A DNA stretch of 64,000 bases from the NCBI GenBank assembly GCA_049325275.1, contig JBMOLU010000090.1:62001-126000 (forward strand), in the 5' to 3' direction. Both the position numbers and the translations under genes were made by a program. Positions 25,547-33,779 of this stretch are shown in pieces (position 1 is the first letter of the stretch; the number at the start of each line of letters is the position of its first letter). The DNA is from CAIQJJ01 sp049325275. Its GTDB lineage: Bacteria; Chloroflexota; Anaerolineae; Anaerolineales; UBA4823. Below the pieces are notes generated by a model. The model made no database searches and had not been told where the DNA came from. It worked only from the letters and a program-made list of their open reading frames with translations.

Positions 25547-26317
25547 CTACCGCTGCCCTTCCAAATCAGCCCGCAGGAGTTCCAACTGGTGCGGTTTATC
25601 CACATCCATGCCAACTTCGGCATACGGACAAACCACGGCGCTGGCCTTCAGGCCCAGGCGTTTGCTCACCCGGGCAACCGCGCCGTGAAGGGAAAGCTGG
25701 CGCAGGAAGATCAGCAGTACAGTATCCAATCCAAAAATAGAAGCCTGTTTGAGCGGGCTTTTGCGCGCTGCAATCAGCCGTTCGGCCAAATCGTTGTGCG
25801 TCTTCAGCAAGCGCGTACGCACAACGTTCATATCGCCGCCACACAGTTCATAATCTTTCAAACGCATGTAAGTGCGGTGAGAAGCCGGATAGCGTGCTTC
25901 CATCGTTTGGCGCGTGATGACGTTATAGCAAATGTCTGCGCCTGTATCCAGGGCAGCCTTCGTTACCCAATCGACCATTTCCGCGGTAATGGCCGGAATG
26001 TCAGAAGAAGCCAGCAAAACGTGCTCGGCTGCGGGATTGAATTCCAACACTTTAGCAATACCGGCCTGGATATTGTCGAGCATCCCACCCTGGTTAGGTA
26101 AAAAAGCACACAGCTTGCGGCCGGTCAGGCCGCTGTTTTCGTTTACGCCGATGAGGATTACCCGGTCGATGGTTTCGGCGTCTTCCAGGGCATCGATCAC
26201 CCACTGGGTCATGGCTTTCCCGGCCACATCGAGCAAGGCTTTCGACTTGCCCAAGGTAAACGCATACAATTTTTCGCCCGGCTGTGGAATTCCGCCGGCA
26301 ATAATTACCGCATCCAT
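25547..26317 (-). CDS. MobA-like nucleotidyltransferase
   Basis: A 256-residue NTP-transferase. The N-terminus MDAVIIAGGIPQPGEKLY with LGKSKALLDVAGKAM is the nucleotide-binding loop plus the conserved lysine of the MobA/GT-A nucleotidyltransferase fold, and LLASSDIPAIT gives the metal-binding Asp. The target could be a sugar phosphate, an inositol phosphate or a cofactor. Sequence alone cannot say. It starts 3 bp after the stop of the quinate-dehydrogenase-like gene and is followed by the PAP2 phosphatase, which suggests a joint role in making an activated headgroup, as inference only. Confidence 0.75.
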   Translation of the reverse strand: MDAVIIAGGIPQPGEKLYAFTLGKSKALLDVAGKAMTQWVIDALEDAETIDRVILIGVNENSGLTGRKLCAFLPNQGGMLDNIQAGIAKVLEFNPAAEHVLLASSDIPAITAEMVDWVTKAALDTGADICYNVITRQTMEARYPASHRTYMRLKDYELCGGDMNVVRTRLLKTHNDLAERLIAARKSPLKQASIFGLDTVLLIFLRQLSLHGAVARVSKRLGLKASAVVCPYAEVGMDVDKPHQLELLRADLEGQR

Positions 26318-26320
26318 ACG

Positions 26321-27220
26321 TCAGTTCAACTCCTGCAACTGGGGTTCGAGGCCGAGTCGATCGATTAAATCGCTGATCTCATCCATCGTGAGCAGGCGCC
26401 CTTTGCCTGCCACGGCCACCAAAGCCGCCTCAAGCATATTCGTTCCAAACGAACGCCCTTCCACAACGGGCGTGCTCGTCACCAGGTAGCGAGCGCCGGT
26501 GCGCCGGAAAGCGTCAACGTCTTCGGCCGTGGTAGTATTGGTAACGATCACCTTCCCATCCAACCGATCCGGCAGGTGACGCTTGATATAGTGACAATCA
26601 CCGGCCAACACCGGACCAAAATGATAGTACGCTTCCCACTTCGGGGTACGTTTTTCCTGTGTCTCGCCGGTCGGGTATATCCACTCGAAAGGCAATCGCC
26701 CCACAACAGGCATCAAAACGGCAGCTGCCGCTTTCAAGGCGCGTTCGCTGCGCAGCGGAAAGGGCAAACCCAGGCCGAACATCAGATCACCGAAAACGCA
26801 GCGATAACCGGCATCGAGAAACGATTTGGCCATTCCCCACCGGTCAACCGCACTGACGACAAAAACCTTCTTTTCATCAATGTAATCGCCGAGGTGCGCA
26901 TCCAAAAAAGCGGCCATGCGCATTTCGAGGGTGTTTTTGATCCCGCCGCCGTCGGCCAGCGGCGTGGTGGTAACGAAACGCGCGATCTTATGCGTAGAAT
27001 AAAGATTGTACCAGCGCTTATCGACCCACAGGCCCAAGTCCGTTCCACCCATGCCAAAGGCATCCACTTTGCCGTCCAATTCCTTGTAATATTGGGCAGC
27101 CTTTTCCAGATCGCCATCCGTACCGATACGCTCGATGCGGACCTTTTCACCGAGCAGTTCGATCTCGACGGCTTTGTTTCGTTTTGACGAACCAATACTG
27201 ATGCTAACAGCGCGTTTCAT
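26321..27220 (-). CDS. conserved protein often labelled quinate 5-dehydrogenase
   Basis: A 299-residue protein opening MKRAVSISIGSSKRNKAVEI, with IERIGTDGD, DAFGMGGTDLGLWV, SAVDRWGMAKSF and FEWIYPTGETQEKR. This matches a family in Anaerolineae and Firmicutes that databases call quinate 5-dehydrogenase. I see no classical Rossmann GxGxxG to support that enzyme name, so the label should be treated with caution. It is flanked by nadE and a nucleotidyltransferase with gaps of 15 and 3 bp, which argues for a shared operon. Confidence 0.6.
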   Translation of the reverse strand: MKRAVSISIGSSKRNKAVEIELLGEKVRIERIGTDGDLEKAAQYYKELDGKVDAFGMGGTDLGLWVDKRWYNLYSTHKIARFVTTTPLADGGGIKNTLEMRMAAFLDAHLGDYIDEKKVFVVSAVDRWGMAKSFLDAGYRCVFGDLMFGLGLPFPLRSERALKAAAAVLMPVVGRLPFEWIYPTGETQEKRTPKWEAYYHFGPVLAGDCHYIKRHLPDRLDGKVIVTNTTTAEDVDAFRRTGARYLVTSTPVVEGRSFGTNMLEAALVAVAGKGRLLTMDEISDLIDRLGLEPQLQELN

Positions 27221-27235
27221 ATGTCATAGACCTTA

Positions 27236-28069
27236 TTAAGTGCCCCAGTCACGTAAATAGAGAAAATCGTAGCCGATGGTGCGGTTGGTGAGTTTGGCAA
27301 TCGGCGGGAGAATACGCTTGAAGTGATTGCGGCGGACCCGTTCCACCACCGCAGCGACAAATTTCTCGGCGAAACCGGCGTCAATGCAATCGGTGGGGCT
27401 ATAACGTTGATCGACAAGCAGATACAACAAGCGATCGGCTTCTTCATACTTAAACCCCAATTCGCCCTCATCGGTTTGGCCCGTCCACAAATCGGCGGTG
27501 GGTGGTTTGTCGATGATTGCGTCGGGCACGCCCAGGTCTCGTGACAACTGGCGTACTTGCGTTTTATAGAGATCGCCAATCGGGTTGAGCGCACAGGCCG
27601 AATCGCCATAGAGCGTGGTGTAACCGAGCAGGAGCTCGGTCTTGTTGCCGGTGCCGACCACCAGGCCCTGGAAGGCCTCGGACTGATCGTAGAGCACTAC
27701 CATGCGCATACGCGCCATGATATTGCCCTTGCGCATGCGGTTCATTTCGGGGTCACGCGCCATCAAGGGGTCGGCCATGTCGGTGATCGGAATGGTGAGC
27801 GACTGCACGCCCAGCGCATCGATCACGGCCTGGGCATCGTCCAACGATGCCTGCGACGAGGTGCGGTAAGGCATGCGCACGGCGAGCACGTTCTCAGGCC
27901 CGAGCGCCTCGGCAGCCAGATAGCACGAAAGCGCTGAATCGATACCGCCCGAAAGCCCGATCACGGCACGCCGGTAACCGACGCGGGTGATTTCCGAGCG
28001 AATGAAACCGGTCAGGATCTGGCGGGCCAGTGCGGCGTTGATGGATAAGTCGATTAGATAAGGCTTCAT
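27236..28069 (-). CDS. nadE: NAD+ synthase, synthetase domain only
   Basis: A 277-residue enzyme that amidates deamido-NAD+ with ATP. The ATP-pyrophosphatase loop is S40-G-G-I-D-S45. Further motifs are GTGNKTELLLGYTTLYGD and KPPTADLWTGQTDEGELGFKYE. It lacks the N-terminal glutaminase of the large NadE type, so by sequence it is the ammonia-dependent form. A nitrilase-fold gene two positions upstream in the operon could supply the amidase function separately. The ATG at 28069 is chosen because homology starts there; the frame is open further upstream over the neighbouring gene. Confidence 0.93.
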   Translation of the reverse strand: MKPYLIDLSINAALARQILTGFIRSEITRVGYRRAVIGLSGGIDSALSCYLAAEALGPENVLAVRMPYRTSSQASLDDAQAVIDALGVQSLTIPITDMADPLMARDPEMNRMRKGNIMARMRMVVLYDQSEAFQGLVVGTGNKTELLLGYTTLYGDSACALNPIGDLYKTQVRQLSRDLGVPDAIIDKPPTADLWTGQTDEGELGFKYEEADRLLYLLVDQRYSPTDCIDAGFAEKFVAAVVERVRRNHFKRILPPIAKLTNRTIGYDFLYLRDWGT

Positions 28070-28080
28070 CGATAGACCCT

Positions 28081-28728
28081 TCACCTCAAGATTTTCTTGT
28101 TCGTGATCATTTGAAACACTCCCATCAAGATCAAAACCGGCGCCGTACACAGAAGAACGAGCTGAAGCCTGCTTATACTTCCTGGCGGCCACCCTAAAGA
28201 AAGCAAAACCCCAATGGCAAAAGCAATTCCACAAACCACAAAGATGCCCCCGGCAACACGTGGGGAAAACCCGTCAGCACGTGAACCGGTTCGCAAAGTC
28301 GAGGCGGCTGCCGTCCGTGCAGGCATAGCCGGTTTTCCAAGCTGCGCCAAGAGCTTACTTGGATCAGGTTCGCGTTCGAGGAGTTCGAGCAACAACTCGC
28401 CAGGAATTTTGCCGTTTCCCAGCTGCTGTCTGATATCTTCTTCTGTCCAACCATGCAGCAACATCAGCTTCAACAAATTGACAGGCTCGAGTAGGACGTC
28501 CAACGTAGCGGCATCGGGAATCCGATCGAGCAGTTCCAGCAACGCGCCTGGGGCGCTGCGCCGTTGCGCTGACACGGGCTTGGCAGCAGGAGACGGCGAG
28601 GCAGACGAACGGTTGCGTTCCACCAGATATTCTGTACCGCAGTTTTGGCAGAGAAAACGATCACGATCCGAGGTTGGTTTTAACTGGCTGCCACAAGCAG
28701 CGCAAACGAGTGGCGTAACGGCAGGCAT
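28081..28728 (-). CDS. zinc-ribbon membrane protein, unknown
   Basis: A 215-residue protein. The N-terminal zinc ribbon (CAACG and CQNCG, about 15 residues apart) is followed by a low-complexity linker, a helical part with repeated short motifs (LLELLDRIPD, LLELLEREPD) and two C-terminal membrane helices (about 157-178 and 185-205). I do not recognise the family beyond the ribbon. It sits between nadE (11 bp) and the nitrilase (6 bp) in one operon. The cytosolic ribbon with a membrane anchor suggests a scaffold or regulator, but that is a guess. Confidence 0.7.
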   Translation of the reverse strand: MPAVTPLVCAACGSQLKPTSDRDRFLCQNCGTEYLVERNRSSASPSPAAKPVSAQRRSAPGALLELLDRIPDAATLDVLLEPVNLLKLMLLHGWTEEDIRQQLGNGKIPGELLLELLEREPDPSKLLAQLGKPAMPARTAAASTLRTGSRADGFSPRVAGGIFVVCGIAFAIGVLLSLGWPPGSISRLQLVLLCTAPVLILMGVFQMITNKKILR

Positions 28729-28734
28729 CTTTGT

Positions 28735-29583
28735 TTAGCGGTTGACGATGCGCCCCATCTCACGCATCACCAACGCCGTGCGCTCATCGCGCAAAAGCGG
28801 CAGTCGGGCGCGGGTACGATGGAGCTGATTGAGATCGATTTCAGCGAGGGTCAGGCCTTCTTCCTGATACGGGCCTTTGGCAACCAGTTCGCCGTTGGGG
28901 TCGAATACGGTTGATCCGCCCCAAAAGTTGAGCCCGTCTTCGTAGCCCACGCGGTTGGCGTGCGCCACGAAAGACGTAAACAGGCTGGCATAGGCACGGT
29001 TGATGTGCTCGACCCACCGCGCCGATTCGAGTTGCGGTTCGCGATGAATGCCGCGTCCCGGCGAAGCCGAAGTCAGCAAGAATAAGTCGGCACCATCCAA
29101 CCAAAGCAAGTAAGGCGGTGAAGCATGCCAGAAATCTTCACAAATCAACATCCCGACGCGGCCGAAGCGTGTGTCGAAGGCCTGCACGGCATCACCGAGG
29201 GCAAAAAAGCGCCCTTCGTCGAAAAGCCCGTACGTGGGCAGGTAGACTTTATGATGGACGTGCACCACCTGTCCCTGGGAAAGGTAGGCGGCGGCGATGT
29301 AGAAACGGTTACGAACGTCTTCGTCGACAAAGCCAACCACCAGATCCAGATGGCGGCTGGCTTCCAACAAGGGGCGGAAAATGGGGTCATCAGGCGCCGG
29401 CCGATGGGCAACCGCCGAAGCCAGGTCCTGCAGCACGTAACCGGTTAGCGAAAGCTCCGGGAAGACCAACAGGTCGGCACCTGAGGCACGCGCTTCTTTG
29501 ACGAGGGACAGGTGCTTCTCCAGGTTGGCAGAAACATCTCCAAGGTGGGTGTTGAGTTGGGCAAGGGCTAAGGTAAGTTTCAT
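28735..29583 (-). CDS. carbon-nitrogen hydrolase (nitrilase superfamily), NadE-glutaminase-like
   Basis: A 282-residue amidase with the full Glu-Lys-Cys triad: E43 in FPELSLTGY, K112 in HHKVYLPTYGLFDEGR and C148 in LICEDFWH. The motif combination YLPTYGLFDEGRFF is typical of the glutaminase domain of glutamine-dependent NAD+ synthetase. That domain is usually fused to NadE, and here it is a separate gene in the same operon. It could therefore supply ammonia to NadE, or act alone as an amidase. First gene of the run. Confidence 0.85.
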   Translation of the reverse strand: MKLTLALAQLNTHLGDVSANLEKHLSLVKEARASGADLLVFPELSLTGYVLQDLASAVAHRPAPDDPIFRPLLEASRHLDLVVGFVDEDVRNRFYIAAAYLSQGQVVHVHHKVYLPTYGLFDEGRFFALGDAVQAFDTRFGRVGMLICEDFWHASPPYLLWLDGADLFLLTSASPGRGIHREPQLESARWVEHINRAYASLFTSFVAHANRVGYEDGLNFWGGSTVFDPNGELVAKGPYQEEGLTLAEIDLNQLHRTRARLPLLRDERTALVMREMGRIVNR

Positions 29584-29635
29584 CGCTTTCCTACGCTCGT
29601 GGAGAAAATGGTCGAGAGAAACGCGCCGCAGCCTG

Positions 29636-29848
29636 CTAAAAATGCGTGTGGTAAATCACCGAACCGGCCACCAGCCCGGCCACAACCACGGCCGTGGCCG
29701 GCCCGGCAGGAATCTTCGGCTTCGCCTTCTCACGCGTTTCGGCCCGCTGACCGTCGCTATCCTGGCGTTCACCCGCCGCACGCTGGCGGGAGCCTGCCGC
29801 TGCACCGACGGCTACGGCCGCCGGAATGGCTGCACAAAACATGCACAT
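29636..29848 (-). CDS. small Cys-rich membrane peptide next to metal transporter
   Basis: A 70-residue protein. It opens MCMFCAAIPAAVAVGAAAGS, with a CxxC-type pair at residues 2 and 5 and a hydrophobic first segment. A charged middle and a C-terminal membrane helix (ATAVVVAGLVAGSVIYHTHF) end in HTHF. The ATG has a good box (AGAGGTGAGCG). It starts 10 bp after the permease stop on the same strand, so it is the last gene of the transporter operon. Cysteines and terminal histidines suggest metal binding. The family is unknown to me. Confidence 0.6.
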   Translation of the reverse strand: MCMFCAAIPAAVAVGAAAGSRQRAAGERQDSDGQRAETREKAKPKIPAGPATAVVVAGLVAGSVIYHTHF

Positions 29849-29858
29849 CGCTCACCTC

Positions 29859-30713
29859 TTACGAATGCCGCCGGACGGCCTGCCACACGGCGCCACGCCC
29901 GGGAGCAAACAAAAATACGACCAGAAAGATCAGCGCCGCGACCAACACCACCGCCGCGCCGGAAACGACATTGGCATAGTAGCTCACGTACAGGCCAACC
30001 ACGCCCGAAACCATCCCGATCAGTGCGGCCACCGCCATCATCACAGCCAGGCGGCGCGTCAGCAAATAGGCTGCCGCGCCGGGGATGACCAGCATTGCCG
30101 CCACCAGGCCGACGCCCACCGTCTGCATCGAAACCACGACCGTCAATGCCAACAGCACCAACATCAGGTTACGCAGCAGTTCGGCGGGTAAACGCAGGGT
30201 GGCCGCCAGAACGGGATCGAAAGAAAACACCAGAAAAGGTTTATAGAGGAGGAAAATCGTTAGCAGCACGACCCCACCCAACAGGAAGGTCATCCAAAGA
30301 TCGCCTGGGCTGACTCCCAAAACGTTGCCAAACAAAATGTGCGTCAAATCGACCGCATAGGTTTGAATGCTGCTGATCAAGGCAACCCCCAGAGCCAATG
30401 CGGCGGCAAAGAGAATACCGATGGCCGTGTCTTCCTTGAGCGTTCCCTGGCGCGACAACGCGCCAATCCCCAAGGCAACGACAATCGCCGCGACCAGCGC
30501 GCCAAGCAGTAAATTTGCGCCCAGCAAATAGGCTACGGCCACGCCCGGCAAAATAGCGTGGGCCAGGGCATCGCCCAGAAAAGCCATCGAACGCAGCACC
30601 ACGTAGCAGCCCACCACCGCGCACAAGATGCCCACCATCACGGCAGCCAAAAAGCCGCGCTGCATAAACGTATACGAAAAAGGCGCAAGCAGCCAGGCCA
30701 CGAGCGCGTCCAT
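29859..30713 (-). CDS. zinc/manganese-type ABC transporter permease
   Basis: A 284-residue ABC-3 (ZnuB/MntB/TroC family) permease with about eight or nine membrane helices. MAFLGDALAHAILPGVAVAYLLG is the family signature with the conserved His and Asp. The start ATG overlaps the ATPase stop by one base (TAATG), and an AGAGGA box lies 5 bp before it. Substrate is Zn2+ or Mn2+ by family; which one cannot be read. No substrate-binding lipoprotein (ZnuA/MntC) lies in the window. Confidence 0.9.
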   Translation of the reverse strand: MDALVAWLLAPFSYTFMQRGFLAAVMVGILCAVVGCYVVLRSMAFLGDALAHAILPGVAVAYLLGANLLLGALVAAIVVALGIGALSRQGTLKEDTAIGILFAAALALGVALISSIQTYAVDLTHILFGNVLGVSPGDLWMTFLLGGVVLLTIFLLYKPFLVFSFDPVLAATLRLPAELLRNLMLVLLALTVVVSMQTVGVGLVAAMLVIPGAAAYLLTRRLAVMMAVAALIGMVSGVVGLYVSYYANVVSGAAVVLVAALIFLVVFLFAPGRGAVWQAVRRHS

Positions 30714-31519
30714 TATCGTTCCTCTTTCGGGCAACAGTCGTCCACCAGAACACCACCACCCGGCAGCACCAAAATCCGCCCGCCGAAGGCCTCGGCCAAT
30801 CTTTCGTTGGTAAAGACTTCTTGCGGCGCCCCATACGCCACCAGACGGTGGTTGATTAACACAACTTGATCGAAACGCTCCGCCGCCAGATGTAAATCGT
30901 GGGTCGAGATCATCATCGTCACATCCTGGGATTGAAGCCGGTCGAGCAAAGCGAGGGTCGTTTCCTGCGTAGAAACATCGACGCCGGTGAAAGGTTCATC
31001 CATTAGCAAAATGTGGGGTTCCTGAGCCAGGGCACGCGCCAGAAACACACGCTGCTGCTGCCCACCCGAAAGATCGCCGATTGGGCGCCTGGCAAGGTCT
31101 GCAATATTCATCTGATCGAGGCAGCGTGCCACAACCTGCCGGTCGGCACGCGAGGGGCGGCGCAGCCATCCCTGGCGCCCATAACGGCCCATCATCACTA
31201 CATCTTCCACCGTCACAGGAAAGCGCCAGTCGACCTCACCGCGTTGCGGCACGTAGGCCACGCAATCCTGGTGGCTGCCACGTGACTGCCCGTGAATGAG
31301 AATTCGCCCGGCGCGCAGAGGAAGCAGCCCAACCAGCGCCTTAAACAGCGTAGACTTCCCGGCCCCATTCGGCCCGACCACAGCCACACGCGCGCCATGC
31401 GGCACGTGAAAGGTAATATCTTGCAACACGGGGCGGCCGTTATACGCGACCGTTACCCCTTCAAATTCCAGGCGGGCGTCGGGAGCCAGTGCGCCTTGCG
31501 GAAGAGGGATGCTCTGCAT
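30713..31519 (-). CDS. zinc/manganese-type ABC transporter ATPase
   Basis: A 268-residue ATPase. Walker A GPNGAGKST, Q-loop YVPQRGEVDW, signature LSGGQQQR, Walker B ILLMDEPFTG and switch STHDLH are all intact, and VDWRFPVTVEDVVMMGRYG is typical of metal ABC ATPases. The tail VDDCCPKEER has a Cys pair that might bind metal. ATG at 31519 is chosen because a TACAAT promoter box lies directly upstream. The first gene of a three-gene operon. Confidence 0.9.
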   Translation of the reverse strand: MQSIPLPQGALAPDARLEFEGVTVAYNGRPVLQDITFHVPHGARVAVVGPNGAGKSTLFKALVGLLPLRAGRILIHGQSRGSHQDCVAYVPQRGEVDWRFPVTVEDVVMMGRYGRQGWLRRPSRADRQVVARCLDQMNIADLARRPIGDLSGGQQQRVFLARALAQEPHILLMDEPFTGVDVSTQETTLALLDRLQSQDVTMMISTHDLHLAAERFDQVVLINHRLVAYGAPQEVFTNERLAEAFGGRILVLPGGGVLVDDCCPKEER

Positions 31520-31525
31520 TTGCCG

Positions 31526-31531
31526 ATTGTA
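31526..31531 (-). promoter_or_regulatory. -10 box of the metal transporter operon
   Basis: TACAAT on the minus strand, ending 6 bp before the ATG at 31519, with a poor -35. The message should be leaderless or nearly so. No Zur- or MntR-like operator was recognised. Confidence 0.5.
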
Positions 31532-31586
31532 CCGCGTCCCAAGAAGAATCACAGCTTTTGGGGTAGTTTTCAAGCTGCAAGCAAAA

Positions 31587-31609
31587 CGGGCATGGAAAGC
31601 CCATGCCCG
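31587..31609 (-). terminator. terminator of the LysM gene
   Basis: On the minus strand CGGGCATGG and CCATGCCCG form a perfect 9-bp stem with a 5-nt loop, followed by TTTTG. It separates the LysM gene from the metal transporter operon. Confidence 0.8.
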
Positions 31610-31633
31610 CGGATTGAAAAGCGACGGAGAAGC

Positions 31634-32443
31634 CTATTGCGCAGGTGTTGGTGTCGGTGAGGGTGTCAGCGTTTTGATGGAGCCCAAAGCCGCCGTAGGA
31701 GAAGCAGGGACATCGGTACCCGGCGTGCCGCCTCCCGGAATCGGTGTGAACGTCGGGTAAGGCGTAACCAGGTTGGGCGGTACTTCGATCACTTCGCAAG
31801 CAGCCGGGCTGTAATCTTCGTCGAAGCCGTTTTCCTTGCGGATCGCATCGATGGTGCTGTTGAATTTTATCGCTACCTGGTAAAGCCCCTCGCCCGGCAA
31901 AACGGTATAGCGAACTACCTGCTTATACTCGAACGGCAACGTTGTTGCGGTTGGCCGTGCGAGACCCGGCGGCGGGATCAGCAGTTCTTGTGCCGCGTAA
32001 ATGATCGGGTTCTCGACATCCAGCTTGTCAGCATTCATTTCGATGATCAGGCAAGGGTCTTGCACGTCGAACTTTTCCGAGATGCTGAGCAGGGTGTCGT
32101 CTACATTGACCACATAGATGAATGCGCTGGCAGCCGTTTCTGTGGGCGTTGGTATGGGGGTTTCGGTAACCGTGGGCGTCAGCGTTGGCGTCGGGGTCTC
32201 GGTAGCGGTCGGGGTGGGCGTCGCCGTTTGGGTGGGCGTCGCCGTGAACGTTGGGGTAGCCGTTGGCTCGAACATCGCCAGTGAAGGGAAGTCACCGGCT
32301 ACGAGGTAGAAAATGATCACGGCTGCGCCCAAGACGAGCAAGATTGCAGAAACGATAGCAATCAACGCTGGCATGCGTTGCGAACGCTGTTGGCGCTTTC
32401 GGTACGATTCGATCACGTTTTGGGCAGACTCTTTGTCGCTCAT
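31634..32443 (-). CDS. LysM-domain membrane-anchored protein
   Basis: A 269-residue protein. A cytosolic basic N-terminus and one membrane helix (about 24-50) lead to a repetitive Thr-Pro linker (about 58-105). Two LysM-like modules follow: about 108-155 (YVVNVDDTLLSISEKFDV) and about 175-230 (YTVLPGEGLYQVAIKFNST). A second Pro/Thr-rich tail ends the protein. It should sit on the outer face and bind peptidoglycan or another glycan. No enzymatic domain is present. It is transcribed alone, behind a leader of about 145 nt. Confidence 0.85.
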   Translation of the reverse strand: MSDKESAQNVIESYRKRQQRSQRMPALIAIVSAILLVLGAAVIIFYLVAGDFPSLAMFEPTATPTFTATPTQTATPTPTATETPTPTLTPTVTETPIPTPTETAASAFIYVVNVDDTLLSISEKFDVQDPCLIIEMNADKLDVENPIIYAAQELLIPPPGLARPTATTLPFEYKQVVRYTVLPGEGLYQVAIKFNSTIDAIRKENGFDEDYSPAACEVIEVPPNLVTPYPTFTPIPGGGTPGTDVPASPTAALGSIKTLTPSPTPTPAQ

Positions 32444-32466
32444 AAATTTTCCTTTTCCTTAAGTCC

Positions 32467-32521
32467 GGCGCTTTTGCCTGCATCGCAAGCCTCACCATCA
32501 GCGACGCAAAGCGGAAGCGCC
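32467..32521 (-). promoter_or_regulatory. structured 5' leader of the LysM gene
   Basis: On the minus strand GGCGCTT pairs with AAGCGCC, and inside it TTTGC with GCAAA and TCGC with GCGA, forming an extended hairpin that ends about 24 bp before the LysM ATG. A TACAAT box at 32595-32600 marks the likely promoter, so the hairpin is transcribed. It does not match a riboswitch class I know. Confidence 0.4.
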
Positions 32522-32674
32522 AAAGTTTCTCATTGCGGCCCCCCAAGGAACCGCTGTCATGGAGACTGGTCCTTTGCCTGGGTGAGATTCTCCGATTGTA
32601 CCCCATTTTTCGGCCGGCAAGCCAGGGGCGAAAAAGCAACGACAAACATCTCGCTGGGGTTCCCGCCGACGTGG

Positions 32675-32680
32675 TAAAAT
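32675..32680 (+). promoter_or_regulatory. extended -10 box, predicts leaderless mRNA
   Basis: TGGTAAAAT, an extended -10 element, ends 7 bp before the ATG at 32688. No Shine-Dalgarno sequence lies in between. Confidence 0.5.
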
Positions 32681-32687
32681 TCGCCCG

Positions 32688-33725
32688 ATGAAAAACTGGA
32701 TACGCAAATACTGGATGTTCGTGTTGGGGTTGGTGATCAGCGCCGTTTTTGTCTATTCTGCCGCCAGAAAACTGGAATGGGATGCTTTCTTTCTGGCCAT
32801 ACGAAGCGCCAACTATTGGTGGTTGATCCCGGGTGTAGGGATGTACCTGATCGGGTTGTGGGTGCGCGCCTGGCGCTGGCACTACCTCTTACGCCCGGTA
32901 AAGCCGGTCTCTACCAAAGTGATGTTTCCCATTGTTACCATCGGCTACATGGGCAACAACGTTTATCCGGCGCGTGCCGGTGAAATTCTACGTGCTGTGA
33001 TCCTCAAACGGCGTGAAGGCGTGCCCATATCGGCATCGTTCGCCACCATTATCGTCGAGCGCATTTTCGACGGCGTCGTGATGCTGGCGTTTATTTTCGT
33101 CAACCTTGGGGAGCTATCTCGCCTGACAAGTTTTTCGATCCCCGTGGCAGGTTTCGACATCGGACTGCAAGATCTGGCCGTGTGGGGCAGCATCGCTTTC
33201 TTTGGTGCACTTGTCGTCTTCCTGCTGGCCGCCATGTTTCCGAAAATAACGGAAAGGTTGCTGGCCTGGGGCGTGGCGCACTTCTTGCCAGAAAAGTTAC
33301 GCCCAAATGTGATGGGCGTATCGATGCGCTTTTTGAACGGGTTAGAATCGCTGCGTTCGCCCCTGGAAGCGCTGATGATTTTTCTCACGTCGGTGGTGAT
33401 ATGGCTGCTGGAAACGGGGAAATACTGGTTCGTGATGCATGCCTTTGATTTCAGCGTTGGTTTTTTTGGCCTGATGTTGATGAACGGCGTGGTCAACCTG
33501 GCAATCACGCTGCCCGGTGCGCCCGGCTATGTGGGCACCTTCGATGCGCCCGGCATTGCCGTATTGTCGGCCTACGGCGTCGACGTAAACGTAGCCGCCG
33601 GCTATACGGTTGTCCTTCACGTCGCTTTGTGGGTTGTACCGACGCTGCTTGGCGCCTACTACCTGGCGCGTGAGGGCATCGGCTGGCGTGGGAAAGATAT
33701 CGAGAAGCTAAAAGATGAAGGTTAA
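32688..33725 (+). CDS. flippase-like membrane protein (UPF0104/YbhN, LPG-synthase TM family)
   Basis: A 345-residue integral membrane protein with about eight helices. GYMGNNVYPARAGEILRAVIL and TIIVERIFDGVVM are the signature of the UPF0104/AglD-type lysylphosphatidylglycerol-synthase membrane domain, and NLAITLPGAPGYVGTFDAPG is its second conserved loop. The cytosolic aminoacyl-transfer domain of MprF is absent, so it is a stand-alone flippase-like domain, perhaps moving a polyprenyl-linked or lipid substrate. The FAD oxidoreductase follows 54 bp downstream. Confidence 0.85.
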   Translation: MKNWIRKYWMFVLGLVISAVFVYSAARKLEWDAFFLAIRSANYWWLIPGVGMYLIGLWVRAWRWHYLLRPVKPVSTKVMFPIVTIGYMGNNVYPARAGEILRAVILKRREGVPISASFATIIVERIFDGVVMLAFIFVNLGELSRLTSFSIPVAGFDIGLQDLAVWGSIAFFGALVVFLLAAMFPKITERLLAWGVAHFLPEKLRPNVMGVSMRFLNGLESLRSPLEALMIFLTSVVIWLLETGKYWFVMHAFDFSVGFFGLMLMNGVVNLAITLPGAPGYVGTFDAPGIAVLSAYGVDVNVAAGYTVVLHVALWVVPTLLGAYYLAREGIGWRGKDIEKLKDEG

Positions 33726-33779
33726 GACACTGTTCGCCACGAGCAAGCGCCATCAAAAAACCAGCCGGGAGGCCATTCG

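Noticed and set aside
32118..32309. 63-residue Val/Gly-rich frame opposite the LysM protein linker
   Set aside because: It is the antisense of the repetitive Thr-Pro linker and has no independent support.
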